DNA of 64,000 nt from Bradyrhizobium sp. CCBAU 51627 (GCF_028128765.1 NZ_LBJG01000089.1:151587-215586); one strand, 5' to 3'. Counted from the first letter of the stretch, positions 51,062 to 60,330 are shown. Program-made: numbers and translations. The notes: generated by a model not told the origin, from the sequence alone.

Positions 51062-51389
51062 AGTCACCAACATCTGTGGCGTGGCCGTCTATCTCGCGCC
51101 GGACGCCGGGAGGAATCTGACCGACCGGATCCTGGCGCTGCCCGGCGTCGAGCTGGAGGCCGCATCCGGCGAGAACAGGCTTGCGCTGACTGTTGTCGAC
51201 ACGCCGGCCTCGCTGGCGATCGACCAGATCGCGGCGATGCATCGCCTGCCCGGCGTCGTCGCCGCCTCCCTGATCTTTCATGCCTTCGACGCGCCCGACG
51301 ACGAGAGCGCGAGCGGGACCGAGGCAGCCGCCTGCTGCGGCGGCCACTGCCAGAATTCCGGCGCGCACGCGCGCGCTTCCGCAATCTGA
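51054..51389 (+). CDS. napD: NapD, NapA Tat-signal chaperone
   Basis: The product is 111 aa. The N-terminal ferredoxin-like fold starts ITNICG-like (EVTNICGVAVYLAPDAG), as in NapD, which binds the Tat signal of NapA to prevent early export. The C-terminal tail is rich in Ala, Ser and Cys (EAAACCGGHC) and probably not conserved. The ATG at 51054 lies inside the end of napF (8-base overlap). Confidence 0.88.
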   Translation: MAEVTNICGVAVYLAPDAGRNLTDRILALPGVELEAASGENRLALTVVDTPASLAIDQIAAMHRLPGVVAASLIFHAFDAPDDESASGTEAAACCGGHCQNSGAHARASAI

Positions 51390-51415
51390 GATTCGTTGAG
51401 CCGGAGAGACCGACG

Positions 51416-53965
51416 ATGGTTACGAAACTGACGAACGGGAATGAAGCGACGGCAACCCGCCGCGACGCGCTGAAGGCAGCCGCTGCGGTTGCTGCCGCGT
51501 CGACGATCGGCGTCACGCTGACGGATACGGCCGCCGCACAGCCCGGCAAGACCGACGGCATTCGCTGGGACAAGGGCGTCTGCCGCTTCTGCGGCACCGG
51601 TTGCGGCGTGATCGTCGGCACCAAGAACGGCAGGGTCGTGGCCACGCAAGGCGATCCCGATGCGCCGGTCAATCGCGGCCTCAACTGCATCAAGGGCTAC
51701 TTCCTGTCGAAGATCATGTACGGCGAGGACCGGTTGACCCAGCCGATGCTGCGCATGAAGAACGGCAAGTTCGACAAGAACGGCGAGTTCGCGCCGATCT
51801 CCTGGGACGACGCTTTCAAGCTCATGGCCGAGAAGTGGAAGGCGGCGTTGAAGGCCGGTGGTCCTTCGACCATCGGCATGTTCGGCTCGGGCCAGTGGAC
51901 CATCTGGGAAGGCTATGCGGCGGCCAAGCTCCACAAGGCCGGCTTCCGCACCAACAACCTGGATCCGAATGCGCGCCACTGCATGGCGTCGGCCGTCACC
52001 GGCTTCATGCGCACCTTCGGCATCGACGAGCCGATGGGCTGCTACGACGACCTCGAGCACGCCGATGCGTTCGTGCTCTGGGGCTCGAACATGGCGGAGA
52101 TGCATCCGATCCTGTGGTCGCGGCTGACCGACCGCCGCCTCACCCACGAGGGCTGCGAAGTTCACGTGCTCTCCACCTTCGAGCACCGTTCGTTCGAGCT
52201 CGCCGACAATCCGCTGGTGTTCACGCCGCAGAGCGATCTGGCGATCCTCAATTACATCCAGAACTACATCGTCAATTCCGGCGCGATGAACAAGGAGTTC
52301 GTCGACAAGCACGTCGAGTTCGCCTCCACCGTGACCGACATCGGCTACGGACTGCGTCCGACGCACGCGCTCGAGATCAAGGCGGTCAACGCCGCGCACA
52401 AGGCCGGCAAGGACGGCGCGCTCGATCCGGCCGGCTTCAAGGACAAGATCGGCCTCGAGGAATACAAGAAGCTGCTCGAGCCCTACACGCTCGATTACGC
52501 TCACAAGATGTCGGGCGTGCCGAAGGAGAATCTGGAGCGGCTCGCCAAGCTCTACGCGGACCCGAAGAAGAAGATCGTCTCCTACTGGACGATGGGCTTC
52601 AACCAGCATGCGCGCGGCACGTGGGTCAACAACATGATCTACAACGTGCACTTGCTGGTCGGTAAGATCTCCGAGCCCGGCAACGGCCCGTTCTCGCTGA
52701 CTGGCCAGCCCTCGGCCTGCGGTACCGCGCGCGAGGTCGGCACTTTCGCGCATCGCCTGCCGGCCGATCTGGTCGTTACCAACCCGAAGCATCGCGAGAC
52801 CGCCGAGAAGGTGTGGCAGCTGCCCGAAGGCACCATCCCTGCGAACATCGGCTACCACGCCGTGCTGCAGAACCGGATGCTGAAGGACGGCAAGCTGAAT
52901 GCCTATTGGGTCCAGTGCAACAACAACATGCAGACCGGCGCCAACATGAACGAGGAGGGCTATCCCGGCTACCGCAATCCAGCCGCCTTCGTCGTGGTCT
53001 CCGATCCCTATCCGACCGTGACCACGCTGGCCGCGGACCTCATTCTGCCGACCGCGATGTGGATGGAAAAGGAAGGCGCCTATGGCAACGCCGAGCGCCG
53101 CACCCAATTCTGGCGGCAGCAAGTCAAGGCGCCGGGCGAGGCGCGTTCGGACCTCTGGCAGCTGATCGAGTTCTCCAAATACTTCAGGGTCGAGGAGGTC
53201 TGGCCGGAGGAGCTGATCGCCAAGAAGCCCGAACTGCGCGGCAAGACCCTGTACGACGTGCTCTACGCCAATGGCGAGGTCAACCAGTTCCCGATCACCG
53301 AATGCCAGAAGGGTTTCGACAACTCCGAGAGCGCGGCGTTCGGCTTCTACGTGCAGAAGGGCCTGTTCGAGGAATACGCGAAGTTCGGCCGCGGTCATGG
53401 CCACGACCTCGCGGACTTCGAGCAGTATCATCAGGCGCGCGGGTTGCGTTGGCCTGTCGTCAACAACAAGGAGACGCTCTGGCGCTTCCGCGAGGGCTAC
53501 GATCCCTACGTCAAGCCGGGCGAGGGCGTCTCGTTCTACGGCAAGCCGGACAACAAGGCGCGCATCATCTTCTGCCCGTTCGAGCCGGCGGCCGAAACGC
53601 CCGACAAGGATTTCGATCTGTGGCTGTGCACCGGTCGCGTGCTGGAGCACTGGCATTCCGGCTCGATGACGCGCCGCGTGCCGGAGCTGCACCGGGCCGT
53701 GCCGGCAGCGACGCTGTTCATGCATCCGGACGACGCGGCCGAGCGCAAGCTCCTGCGCGGCCAGCCGGTGAAGATCCAGACGCGGCGCGGCGAGGTGGTC
53801 ACGCGGGTCGAGACCAAGGGCCGCAACAAGCCGCCGCGGGGGCTCGTCTACTTCCCGTTCTTCGATGAAAACCAGCTCGCCAATCAGCTCACGCTGGATG
53901 CGACCTGTCCGATCTCGAAGGAGACCGACTACAAGAAGTGCGCCTGCCGCGTGACGTCGGCCTAA
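51416..53965 (+). CDS. napA: Periplasmic nitrate reductase catalytic subunit
   Basis: The product is 849 aa, reducing nitrate to nitrite with a molybdenum bis-MGD cofactor. A Tat signal (ATRRDALKAAAAV... TAAAQ) is followed by the 4Fe-4S motif Cys56/59/63 plus Cys91 (CRFCGTGCG, GLNCIKG). The probable Mo-ligand Cys189 is in DPNARHCMASAV. Later segments GEVVTRVETKGRNKPPRG and CACRVTSA match the NapA C-terminus. Length is standard. It starts 26 bases after napD. Together with NapB it forms the periplasmic enzyme. Confidence 0.97.
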   Translation: MVTKLTNGNEATATRRDALKAAAAVAAASTIGVTLTDTAAAQPGKTDGIRWDKGVCRFCGTGCGVIVGTKNGRVVATQGDPDAPVNRGLNCIKGYFLSKIMYGEDRLTQPMLRMKNGKFDKNGEFAPISWDDAFKLMAEKWKAALKAGGPSTIGMFGSGQWTIWEGYAAAKLHKAGFRTNNLDPNARHCMASAVTGFMRTFGIDEPMGCYDDLEHADAFVLWGSNMAEMHPILWSRLTDRRLTHEGCEVHVLSTFEHRSFELADNPLVFTPQSDLAILNYIQNYIVNSGAMNKEFVDKHVEFASTVTDIGYGLRPTHALEIKAVNAAHKAGKDGALDPAGFKDKIGLEEYKKLLEPYTLDYAHKMSGVPKENLERLAKLYADPKKKIVSYWTMGFNQHARGTWVNNMIYNVHLLVGKISEPGNGPFSLTGQPSACGTAREVGTFAHRLPADLVVTNPKHRETAEKVWQLPEGTIPANIGYHAVLQNRMLKDGKLNAYWVQCNNNMQTGANMNEEGYPGYRNPAAFVVVSDPYPTVTTLAADLILPTAMWMEKEGAYGNAERRTQFWRQQVKAPGEARSDLWQLIEFSKYFRVEEVWPEELIAKKPELRGKTLYDVLYANGEVNQFPITECQKGFDNSESAAFGFYVQKGLFEEYAKFGRGHGHDLADFEQYHQARGLRWPVVNNKETLWRFREGYDPYVKPGEGVSFYGKPDNKARIIFCPFEPAAETPDKDFDLWLCTGRVLEHWHSGSMTRRVPELHRAVPAATLFMHPDDAAERKLLRGQPVKIQTRRGEVVTRVETKGRNKPPRGLVYFPFFDENQLANQLTLDATCPISKETDYKKCACRVTSA

Positions 53966-53983
53966 ACCCTCGATGGACGAGCC

Positions 53984-54748
53984 ATGTCGGATCCGAACTC
54001 AAGCATCCCGCGTGATCCGCGGCGCCGCAAGGCGCTGCAGGACATGACACGCTTCGGCGGCGGCGCAGCCGTCGCCGCGACGATGCTGACGGCATTCGGC
54101 GTGTCGTCGCGGGCGAGGCCCGCGCAGACGCTGCGGCCTCCGGGCGCGCTGTCCGAGAAGGATTTCCTGGCGGCCTGCGTCCGCTGCGGCCTTTGCGTCC
54201 GCGACTGTCCCTACGACACCCTGAAGCTCGCGGACTGGGCCGACGGTCCGGCCGTCGGCACGCCGTTCTTCCAGGCGCGCAACGTCCCGTGCGAGATGTG
54301 CGACACGATTCCCTGCGTCAAGGCGTGCCCGACCGGTGCGCTCGATCATGCGCTGACGGACATCGCCAAGGCCAAGATGGGCGTTGCCGTCATCACCAGC
54401 CGCGAGACCTGTCTGAACCTGCAGGGCCTGCGCTGCGACGTCTGCTACCGGGTGTGCCCGGCGATCGACAAGGCGATCACGCTCGAGCTTTCGCACAATG
54501 CCCGCACCACCAAGCATGCGATCTTCGAGCCGGTCATTCACGCCGAATACTGCACCGGCTGCGGCAAATGCGAGAAATCGTGCGTGCTGACCGACGCCGC
54601 GATCAAGGTGCTGCCGGTCGAGGTCGCCGCCTTGAAGCAGGATGAGCACTACAAGCGTGGCTGGGAAGAAAAGGCCAAGGCCGGCGGAGCTCTCGTCGAT
54701 GCGCCGCTCAAGCTGCCGGTGCGCAGGCCCGAGGGAGGCGCGCCATGA
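53984..54748 (+). CDS. napG: NapG, quinol-dehydrogenase ferredoxin subunit
   Basis: The product is 254 aa. The N-terminus DPRRRKALQDMTRFGGGAAV has a Tat-like motif and hydrophobic stretch, so it is exported or anchored. Four 4Fe-4S groups are visible: CVRCGLCVRDCP, CEMCDTIPCVKACP, CLNLQGLRCDVCYRVCP and CTGCGKCEKSC. NapGH forms a second route for electrons from quinol to NapC or NapAB. It overlaps napH by four bases. Confidence 0.94.
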   Translation: MSDPNSSIPRDPRRRKALQDMTRFGGGAAVAATMLTAFGVSSRARPAQTLRPPGALSEKDFLAACVRCGLCVRDCPYDTLKLADWADGPAVGTPFFQARNVPCEMCDTIPCVKACPTGALDHALTDIAKAKMGVAVITSRETCLNLQGLRCDVCYRVCPAIDKAITLELSHNARTTKHAIFEPVIHAEYCTGCGKCEKSCVLTDAAIKVLPVEVAALKQDEHYKRGWEEKAKAGGALVDAPLKLPVRRPEGGAP

Positions 54749-55689
54749 CCGCAAACGTCAGACCCTATGTCGAGGCGCGCGCGGCGAAGGGGCTTTGGGC
54801 CGCCTCGCGGTTCCTCGTGCTGCGGCGGACCAGCCAGCTGTTCTTCCTGGCGCTGTTCCTGTCCGGGCCGCTGCTGGGCATTTGGATCGCAAAGGGCACG
54901 CTGGCCTCATCGATGACGCTCGGCACGCTGCCGTTGACCGATCCGTTCGTCTTCCTGCAGTCGCTGGCGGCGCGGCATTGGCCCGAGGGCCTTTCGGCAA
55001 CAGGCGCGGCGATCGTGCTCGCCTGCTATCTGCTGGTCGGCGGCCGCACCTATTGCTCCTGGGTCTGCCCCGTCAATCCGGTGACTGATCTTGCGGCGTG
55101 GCTGAGGCGGCGCCTCGGCATCACTGTCACGGCCAAGGTCCGTCCGAACCTCAGGCTCTATTTCGTCGGCGCAGTGCTTGCGGCCTCCGTGCTGTCGGGC
55201 TCGATCGCCTGGGAGCTGATCAATCCGGTGACGGCGCTGCATCGCGCGCTGGTCTTCGGCCTCTGGTTCGGCGCCGGCGGCACGCTGGCGATCTTCGTGT
55301 TCGATCTCCTGGTCGCCAAGCACGGCTGGTGCGGTCATCTCTGCCCCGTCGGCGCGTTCTACGGCCAGATCGGCAAGGTCGCGCTGCTGCGCGTCACCGC
55401 CGACAACCGCGCCGCCTGCAACGACTGCATGGATTGCTTCGCGGTCTGTCCGGAGTCGCATGTCATCAGCCCCGCGCTCAGGGGCGAGCGCACCGGCGCG
55501 CCGCCGGTCATCACCGCGGGCGATTGCACGGTTTGCGGCGCCTGCATCGACGTCTGCTCCAAGCAAGTCTTCCACCTTGGTCTGCGCGGTCGCAATGCCG
55601 TGCGGCCGGAATCTTCCATGACCGCGCCGGTGCCAGCGGCGCGCGTCGTCACTTCCCAGCCGGCCGCCCTTGAAAGGGACCTCCCATGA
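54745..55689 (+). CDS. napH: NapH, membrane iron-sulfur quinol dehydrogenase
   Basis: The product is 314 aa with four transmembrane helices (for example SQLFFLALFLSGPLLGIWIA). A CxxxCP motif is present in TYCSWVCPVNP and a repeat of the form in WCGHLCPVGAF. Two C-terminal ferredoxin clusters follow (CNDCMDCFAVCP and CTVCGACIDVC). It pairs with NapG. It is coupled by 4-base overlaps to both napG and napB. Confidence 0.94.
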   Translation: MTANVRPYVEARAAKGLWAASRFLVLRRTSQLFFLALFLSGPLLGIWIAKGTLASSMTLGTLPLTDPFVFLQSLAARHWPEGLSATGAAIVLACYLLVGGRTYCSWVCPVNPVTDLAAWLRRRLGITVTAKVRPNLRLYFVGAVLAASVLSGSIAWELINPVTALHRALVFGLWFGAGGTLAIFVFDLLVAKHGWCGHLCPVGAFYGQIGKVALLRVTADNRAACNDCMDCFAVCPESHVISPALRGERTGAPPVITAGDCTVCGACIDVCSKQVFHLGLRGRNAVRPESSMTAPVPAARVVTSQPAALERDLP

Positions 55690-56147
55690 CGTTTGTTCGA
55701 CTGATTCCGTTGCTCGCGGCCACGGCCGTCGTTCTCGCCATTCCGTTCGCTGTGTCGGAGCCGCTCGCGCAGGAAGCCAAGCCGGTGAAGGCGCTGCGTG
55801 AAGCCCCTCTGACCGAAATGTCGGCGCCGCCCGATGTGACCAAGCAGTCCGTGCCGGCCGGCGGCTTCGACCGCGCCTATCGTCAGCAGCCGCCGCTGAT
55901 CCCGCACAAGATCGATGGCTACCAGATCACCACCCAGAACAATGCCTGCATGGGCTGTCATGATTGGCCGGGCAATACCCGCGTCAACGCGCCGAAGATC
56001 TCGGAAACGCATTACGTCGACCGCCAGGGCGTGCGGCTCGATAAGGTCGCAGGCACCCGCTATTTCTGCCAGCAATGCCACGTGCCGCAGGCCGACGCGA
56101 AGCCGCTGGTCGGCAACATCTTCCAGAACGCGACGCAGGCGAAGTGA
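55686..56147 (+). CDS. napB: NapB, dihaem cytochrome c subunit
   Basis: The product is 153 aa with an N-terminal signal (LLAATAVVLAIPFAVSEPLAQ). Two CxxCH haem sites are CMGCH (88-92) and CQQCH (128-132), and both distal His regions are present. It transfers electrons to NapA in the periplasm. The size is standard. Confidence 0.95.
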   Translation: MTFVRLIPLLAATAVVLAIPFAVSEPLAQEAKPVKALREAPLTEMSAPPDVTKQSVPAGGFDRAYRQQPPLIPHKIDGYQITTQNNACMGCHDWPGNTRVNAPKISETHYVDRQGVRLDKVAGTRYFCQQCHVPQADAKPLVGNIFQNATQAK

Positions 56148-56154
56148 GGCCGAT

Positions 56155-56871
56155 ATGCAGGACAGCAGCACTTCTGCCGCAATCGCAGCAGCGCAGCCGG
56201 GGCGTTTGAAGCGGCTATGGCGCTGGTTCTTCTCGCCGACGGCGCGCTATGCCTGGGGACTGATCGTCATCGTCGCGTTCGCCGCCGGCGTCGTGTTCTG
56301 GGGCGGCTTCAACTGGGCGATGGAGATGACGAACAACGAGCAGTTCTGCACCTCCTGCCACGAGATGAAGGACAACGTGTTTCTCGAATATCGCAACACG
56401 GTCCACTATTCGAACCGCACCGGCGTCCGCGCCAGCTGTCCGGACTGTCATGTGCCTCATGAGTGGGGACACAAGGTCGTCCGCAAGATCCAGGCCTCCA
56501 ACGAGGTGCTTCACAAGATCCTCGGCACCATCGGCACCCCGGAGAAGTTCAACGCGCACCGCATCGAGCTTGCCCGCAGTGTCTGGCGCGGCATGAAGAC
56601 GACCGACTCGCGCGAGTGCCGCAACTGTCACAAGTTCGACCACATGGAGTATTCGGCGCAGGAGCCGCGCGCCTCCAAGCTGCACCAGACGGCGTTCGCG
56701 CAAGGCAAGACCTGCATCGATTGCCACCAGGGCATCGCGCACAAGCTGCCGCCCAAGGCGCAGGAAGAGTATCGCGACATGCTCGATCATATCGACGAGG
56801 TCGGCCCTGTGCAGCGCATGATCGACTTCCTCCAGAACGCCGACGTTGCCAAGGCGAAGGCGGCGCGGTGA
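56155..56871 (+). CDS. napC: NapC, tetrahaem quinol dehydrogenase
   Basis: The product is 238 aa. A single N-terminal anchor helix (YAWGLIVIVAFAAGVVFWGG) is followed by four haem sites: CTSCH (65-69), CPDCH (95-99), CRNCH (155-159) and CIDCH (187-191). It is a NapC/NirT-family protein oxidising membrane quinol and reducing NapB. Its stop shares one base with the next gene's ATG, tying the DUF2478 gene to the operon. Confidence 0.95.
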   Translation: MQDSSTSAAIAAAQPGRLKRLWRWFFSPTARYAWGLIVIVAFAAGVVFWGGFNWAMEMTNNEQFCTSCHEMKDNVFLEYRNTVHYSNRTGVRASCPDCHVPHEWGHKVVRKIQASNEVLHKILGTIGTPEKFNAHRIELARSVWRGMKTTDSRECRNCHKFDHMEYSAQEPRASKLHQTAFAQGKTCIDCHQGIAHKLPPKAQEEYRDMLDHIDEVGPVQRMIDFLQNADVAKAKAAR

Positions 56872-57473
56872 TGGATAGATTTGCGCAGGGCCTTGATGCG
56901 GCGGAGGGCGCGGCGGGACACTCCGCGGCGCTGTGTGTTGCCCTGGTCTATGATTCAAGTGCCGACCTGAACCGCTGGTTCGCCGGCCTCGTCGCCGAGC
57001 TTCGCCGCTCGGGCAAGAGTCTCGCCGGGCTGATCCAGGAGGACGTGCCGCAGGCGAGCCGGTCGCGCTGCGACATGGTCTTGCACGAGCTCGCCACCGG
57101 ACGGTCGATGTCGATCTCCGAAGATCTCGGCGCGGGCGCCATCTCCTGCCGCCTCTCGACGCCACGGCTGCTCGAGGCGGCACAAGCGGTCGAAGCCCGG
57201 CTCGCCGACGCCGAAATCGTCTTCCTCAACAAGTTCGGCAAGGCCGAGGCGGAAGGCGGCGGGCTGCGCGATCTGATCGCTCATTGCATCGAGTCCGGCA
57301 AGAGCCTCGTCATCGGCGTTCCCCGCGGCAATCTGCAAGCCTGGACCGAATTCTGTGGCGAATTCTTCAGGACAATGGAGGCGATGCCGCAGCCGCCTCA
57401 GGAAGCGATTGCCGCGCTTGCCGCTCTGCTCGGTCAGCCGCCGGCCGACGGCGAGCATCTGCACGTGATCTGA
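56871..57473 (+). CDS. DUF2478 family protein coupled to the nap operon
   Basis: The product is 200 aa, soluble, with no signal peptide. The region VALVYDSSADLNRWFAGLVAELRRSG matches the DUF2478 start, and AEIVFLNKFGKAEAEGGGLRDLI carries an NKFG motif like a P-loop NTPase specificity element, though the classic GxxxxGKS loop is absent. DUF2478 genes often sit near molybdenum uptake or molybdoenzyme genes. Direct coupling to napC suggests a role in molybdenum or cofactor supply to NapA, which is inference. Confidence 0.82.
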   Translation: MDRFAQGLDAAEGAAGHSAALCVALVYDSSADLNRWFAGLVAELRRSGKSLAGLIQEDVPQASRSRCDMVLHELATGRSMSISEDLGAGAISCRLSTPRLLEAAQAVEARLADAEIVFLNKFGKAEAEGGGLRDLIAHCIESGKSLVIGVPRGNLQAWTEFCGEFFRTMEAMPQPPQEAIAALAALLGQPPADGEHLHVI

Positions 57474-57592
57474 CGCCGCGTTGCGGATCCGGATGTTCGT
57501 CTTCCACGCCGCGGAATTGCCGGTGGGTGGACAGGATCGCCTCGCTCAATAGAATACCCGCAAACAACAAGACAGTGCGGGAGAGCGACGCC

Positions 57593-58798
57593 ATGAAGTT
57601 CGGCATCTTCTACGAGCTGCAACTGCCGCGGCCCTGGGTGGCCGGCGACGAGCTCGCGCTCTACCAGAACGCGCTGTCGCAGATGGAGCTTGCCGATCAT
57701 CTCGGCTACGACCATGCCTGGGTCGTGGAGCATCACTTCCTCGAGGAATATTCGCACTCGCCCTCGCCGGAATCCTTTCTCGCAGCCGCCAGCCAGCGCA
57801 CCAAGAAGATCCGCCTCGGCCACGGCATCCTCCAGCTCACCACCAACCATCCGGCGCGCGTCGCCGAGCGTGTCGCCGTGCTCGATCTGCTCAGCAACGG
57901 TCGCTGCGAATTCGGCATGGGCGAGAGCGCCTCGATCACGGAGCTGACGCCGTTCGGCCGCGACATGGAGACCAAGAAGGAGGTGTTCGAGGAGGCGGTC
58001 GCCGCGATCTTCCCGATGTTCAGGGACGCGGGCAGCGAGCACCACGGCAAGTATTTCGACATTCCCTTGCGCAACGTCGTGCCGAAGCCGGTGCAGAAGC
58101 CGCATCCGCCGCTGTGGATGGCCTGCTCGCAATTGCCGACCATCGAGCGCGCCGGCCGTCACGGTTTCGGCGCGCTCGGCTTCCAGTTCGTCAGCGCCGA
58201 TGCCGCGCATGCCTGGGTGCATGCTTACTACAATGCGATGACCAAGCGGCTTACCAAGCTCGCCGACTACGAGATCAATCCGAACATGGCGCTGGTGTCG
58301 TTCTTCATGTGCGCGAAGACCGACGAGGAGGCGCGCGCCCGCGCCGACGGCGCCACCTTCTTCCAGTTCGCGCTGCGCTTCTACGGCGCCTCGCAGAATC
58401 GCCAGCGGCCCGCGCCCTACACCGTCAACATGTGGGACGAGTACATCAAGTGGAAGCGCGACAACCCGGAGGCGCAGGAGGCGGCCTTGCGCGGCGGCCT
58501 GATCGGCTCGCCCGAGACGATCCGCAGGAAGCTGAAGCGCTTCCAGTCCTCGCATATCGACCAGGTCATCCTGCTCAACCAGGCCGGCAAGAACAGCCAC
58601 GAACATATCTGCGAATCGCTGGAGCTGTTCGGCCGCGAGGTGATGCCGGAGTTCCAGAACGATCCGGCGCAAGCCGCGTGGAAGCAGGCCGTGATGAGCG
58701 GCGAGATCCAGCTGGAAGAGATCGATACCGAGGCTTTTACGGATCGCTACGGCAAGCTCGCGATCAACGTCGCCCCGACGAAGGCCGCCGCAGGATAG
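57593..58798 (+). CDS. LLM-class flavin-dependent oxidoreductase
   Basis: The product is 401 aa of the luciferase-like monooxygenase fold. It starts MKFGIFYELQLP and has the family segments DHAWVVEHHFLEEYSHSPSP, RIRLGHGI-like KKIRLGHGILQLTTNHP and GRCEFGMGESASITEL. It uses FMNH2 from a separate reductase. A flavin reductase-like gene lies 4 kb downstream but not adjacent. The substrate is unknown. The ATG follows GGGAGAGCGACGCC. It is separated from the nap operon by 120 bases. Confidence 0.86.
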   Translation: MKFGIFYELQLPRPWVAGDELALYQNALSQMELADHLGYDHAWVVEHHFLEEYSHSPSPESFLAAASQRTKKIRLGHGILQLTTNHPARVAERVAVLDLLSNGRCEFGMGESASITELTPFGRDMETKKEVFEEAVAAIFPMFRDAGSEHHGKYFDIPLRNVVPKPVQKPHPPLWMACSQLPTIERAGRHGFGALGFQFVSADAAHAWVHAYYNAMTKRLTKLADYEINPNMALVSFFMCAKTDEEARARADGATFFQFALRFYGASQNRQRPAPYTVNMWDEYIKWKRDNPEAQEAALRGGLIGSPETIRRKLKRFQSSHIDQVILLNQAGKNSHEHICESLELFGREVMPEFQNDPAQAAWKQAVMSGEIQLEEIDTEAFTDRYGKLAINVAPTKAAAG

Positions 58799-59017
58799 GT
58801 TGTTCGTGAAGTCATGCTGCTGACGCAATCTCTGTCTTAGACGGCGCCAACACAAAACACTGCGTGGGAACCGCTTAAGGTTCGCACCACGGTTCCATAG
58901 CCAAGGGGTTGGCGCGAACCCGCAAAAGTCCGGTGCAAGCTTCATGAACGCAGTCGCGTTCGCTTGCGCTGTTTGCGGTGTCGGGAACCGGACGACGAAA
59001 AAATCACAGGAGTTATG

Positions 59018-59509
59018 ATGCTATTCCGCTCGAGCGCCGCAATTTGCGGCGCCCTGGTCGCGCTTGCCGTGTCTGTTACCGTTGCCAAATGTGAAACGCG
59101 TGGGGGCCATTCAAACGCCGTCGTCGATGCCACCTCGGGGAATACGGTGGTTGGCGCGGCATCCATGTACAATCCGTTCAGGCCCGGCAAGGAGGAGGGC
59201 GGTCCGCGCACGGCCTCCGGTGAGCGTTATGATCCTTCGGCCTGGACGGCGGCCATCAAGACGAGCTTGCGCCGGAAATTCGGTGGGGTGCAATTCGGTG
59301 TGAGGCCGAAATTCGCGCTCGTCGAGGCGGTCGGCAAGAAGGTCATCGTCAAGATCAATGACGTTGGACCACTCAGGCCCGGTCGCGTCATCGATTTCAA
59401 CGAGCGGACGATGCGCCATTTCGATCCAAGCCTGGAGCGCGGAGTCATCAAGGATGTAAAGGTTAGCCCGCTTGCAGGGGACGACTGGACGTTGGGGCCC
59501 GTCGGCTGA
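59018..59509 (+). CDS. RlpA-like double-psi beta-barrel protein
   Basis: The product is 163 aa. It has a signal-like N-terminus (AAICGALVALAVSVTVAKC) and a DPBB/RlpA-like domain with KVIVKINDVGPLRPGRVIDF and NERTMRHFDPS. RlpA proteins cleave denuded glycan in cell-wall septa. This one has no SPOR domain and no good lipobox before the Cys, so it may be a secreted short relative. The ATG at 59018 gives the best spacing to AGGAG; the ATG at 59015 is the alternative. The gap 58799-59017 shows only an imperfect GGTTCGC...GCGAACC dyad. Confidence 0.7.
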   Translation: MLFRSSAAICGALVALAVSVTVAKCETRGGHSNAVVDATSGNTVVGAASMYNPFRPGKEEGGPRTASGERYDPSAWTAAIKTSLRRKFGGVQFGVRPKFALVEAVGKKVIVKINDVGPLRPGRVIDFNERTMRHFDPSLERGVIKDVKVSPLAGDDWTLGPVG

Positions 59510-59861
59510 ACGAGCCACGCGGTTGAGCGATAGCTATGTTGACGACTGCTGGCGATAGCTCGTAGCCGAACCTCCTTGATACCAACTTCCGGGCGACCTA
59601 CAAGCTGATGGAGCAGTTCTGTGGCCAACTGCGCAAGAAGGTAAGTTCGAGCCGCGTTTAGTGCTCGCGAGCGCCTCGAGAAGCGCCGGAGCGCAATGGA
59701 ACGCCGCTCCCAGGTTTTGTGCTCTGCCCTTTGCTGGTTTTTGGCGAAGGGAAAGATCGTGCGCTCCGGCACTCCGGTGGAAACGCATTCGAGAACGTTG
59801 ACTTGCATCAATGTCGCCACGGTCTAAGTGGCCGGTATTGTGTCGCGTGGGAGGATTTCCG
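59510..59861 (+). other. Gene-poor stretch with a possible gene remnant
   Basis: No intact gene. On the plus strand a 31-codon open stretch bounded by stops (59566-59661) reads NLLDTNFRATYKLMEQFCG and onward. It is protein-like in composition but has no start codon. It could be debris of a lost gene or chance. The minus-strand frames here have no ribosome sites or recognisable motifs. Confidence 0.3.
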
Positions 59862-60140
59862 ATGCGCGTACTGGCTTTGATGGTTCTGGCGATGGGTGTT
59901 GCCCTGGCAGGGCACGCGCGCGCGCAGACTTATGATCCGGCTTATCCCGTTTGCCTTTATGTCGTCCCTTGGGGAGGTGGCGCTTACTACAGATGTGCCT
60001 ACTACACGATGGATCAATGCAGGGCAGATGCGAATGGTCAGATGTGCAGCCTTAACCCATATTATTCAGGTCCGCAGGCCCCAGTGATACGGACCAATCC
60101 GAGACATCATCGTTCTCCCTCACATGGTCGCGACCGATAG
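59862..60140 (+). CDS. Small secreted DUF3551-like protein
   Basis: The product is 92 aa with a clear signal peptide (MRVLALMVLAMGVALAGHARA). The mature part YPVCLYVVPWGGGAYYRCAYYTMDQC has the four-Cys DUF3551 pattern common in Bradyrhizobium, where such small proteins occur in many copies. The tail is His/Arg-rich (RHHRSPSHGRDR). The ATG at 59862 follows GGGAGGATTTCCG. Function is unknown. Confidence 0.78.
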   Translation: MRVLALMVLAMGVALAGHARAQTYDPAYPVCLYVVPWGGGAYYRCAYYTMDQCRADANGQMCSLNPYYSGPQAPVIRTNPRHHRSPSHGRDR

Positions 60141-60330
60141 CACGGCCTCTCGGCCTTCCGCGAAAATCAGCTCGCTGCTATGCTGCCGCAAAACAAATCT
60201 TTGCGGAGAAGGCGATACGGTCTCGTACAGTGCCCGCTAATCCGGCGGCTGGCGATGTCGCGCTCGCGGTGCTCGCCATTGGCCGCCCCGAGGCTAGGCA
60301 ATTCCGGTGCTCGTCAAAACTATGGCCCCA

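Noticed and set aside
51278..53725. 815-codon open frame antisense to napA
   Set aside because: It mirrors the conserved napA reading frame, has the Arg/His/Asp-rich make-up of GC-rich shadow frames, and has no recognisable motif or ribosome site.
58879..58921. GGTTCGC...GCGAACC dyad as a riboswitch or tRNA-like structure
   Set aside because: Only one imperfect stem is apparent and there is no family-specific core. It may be chance or a weak terminator.
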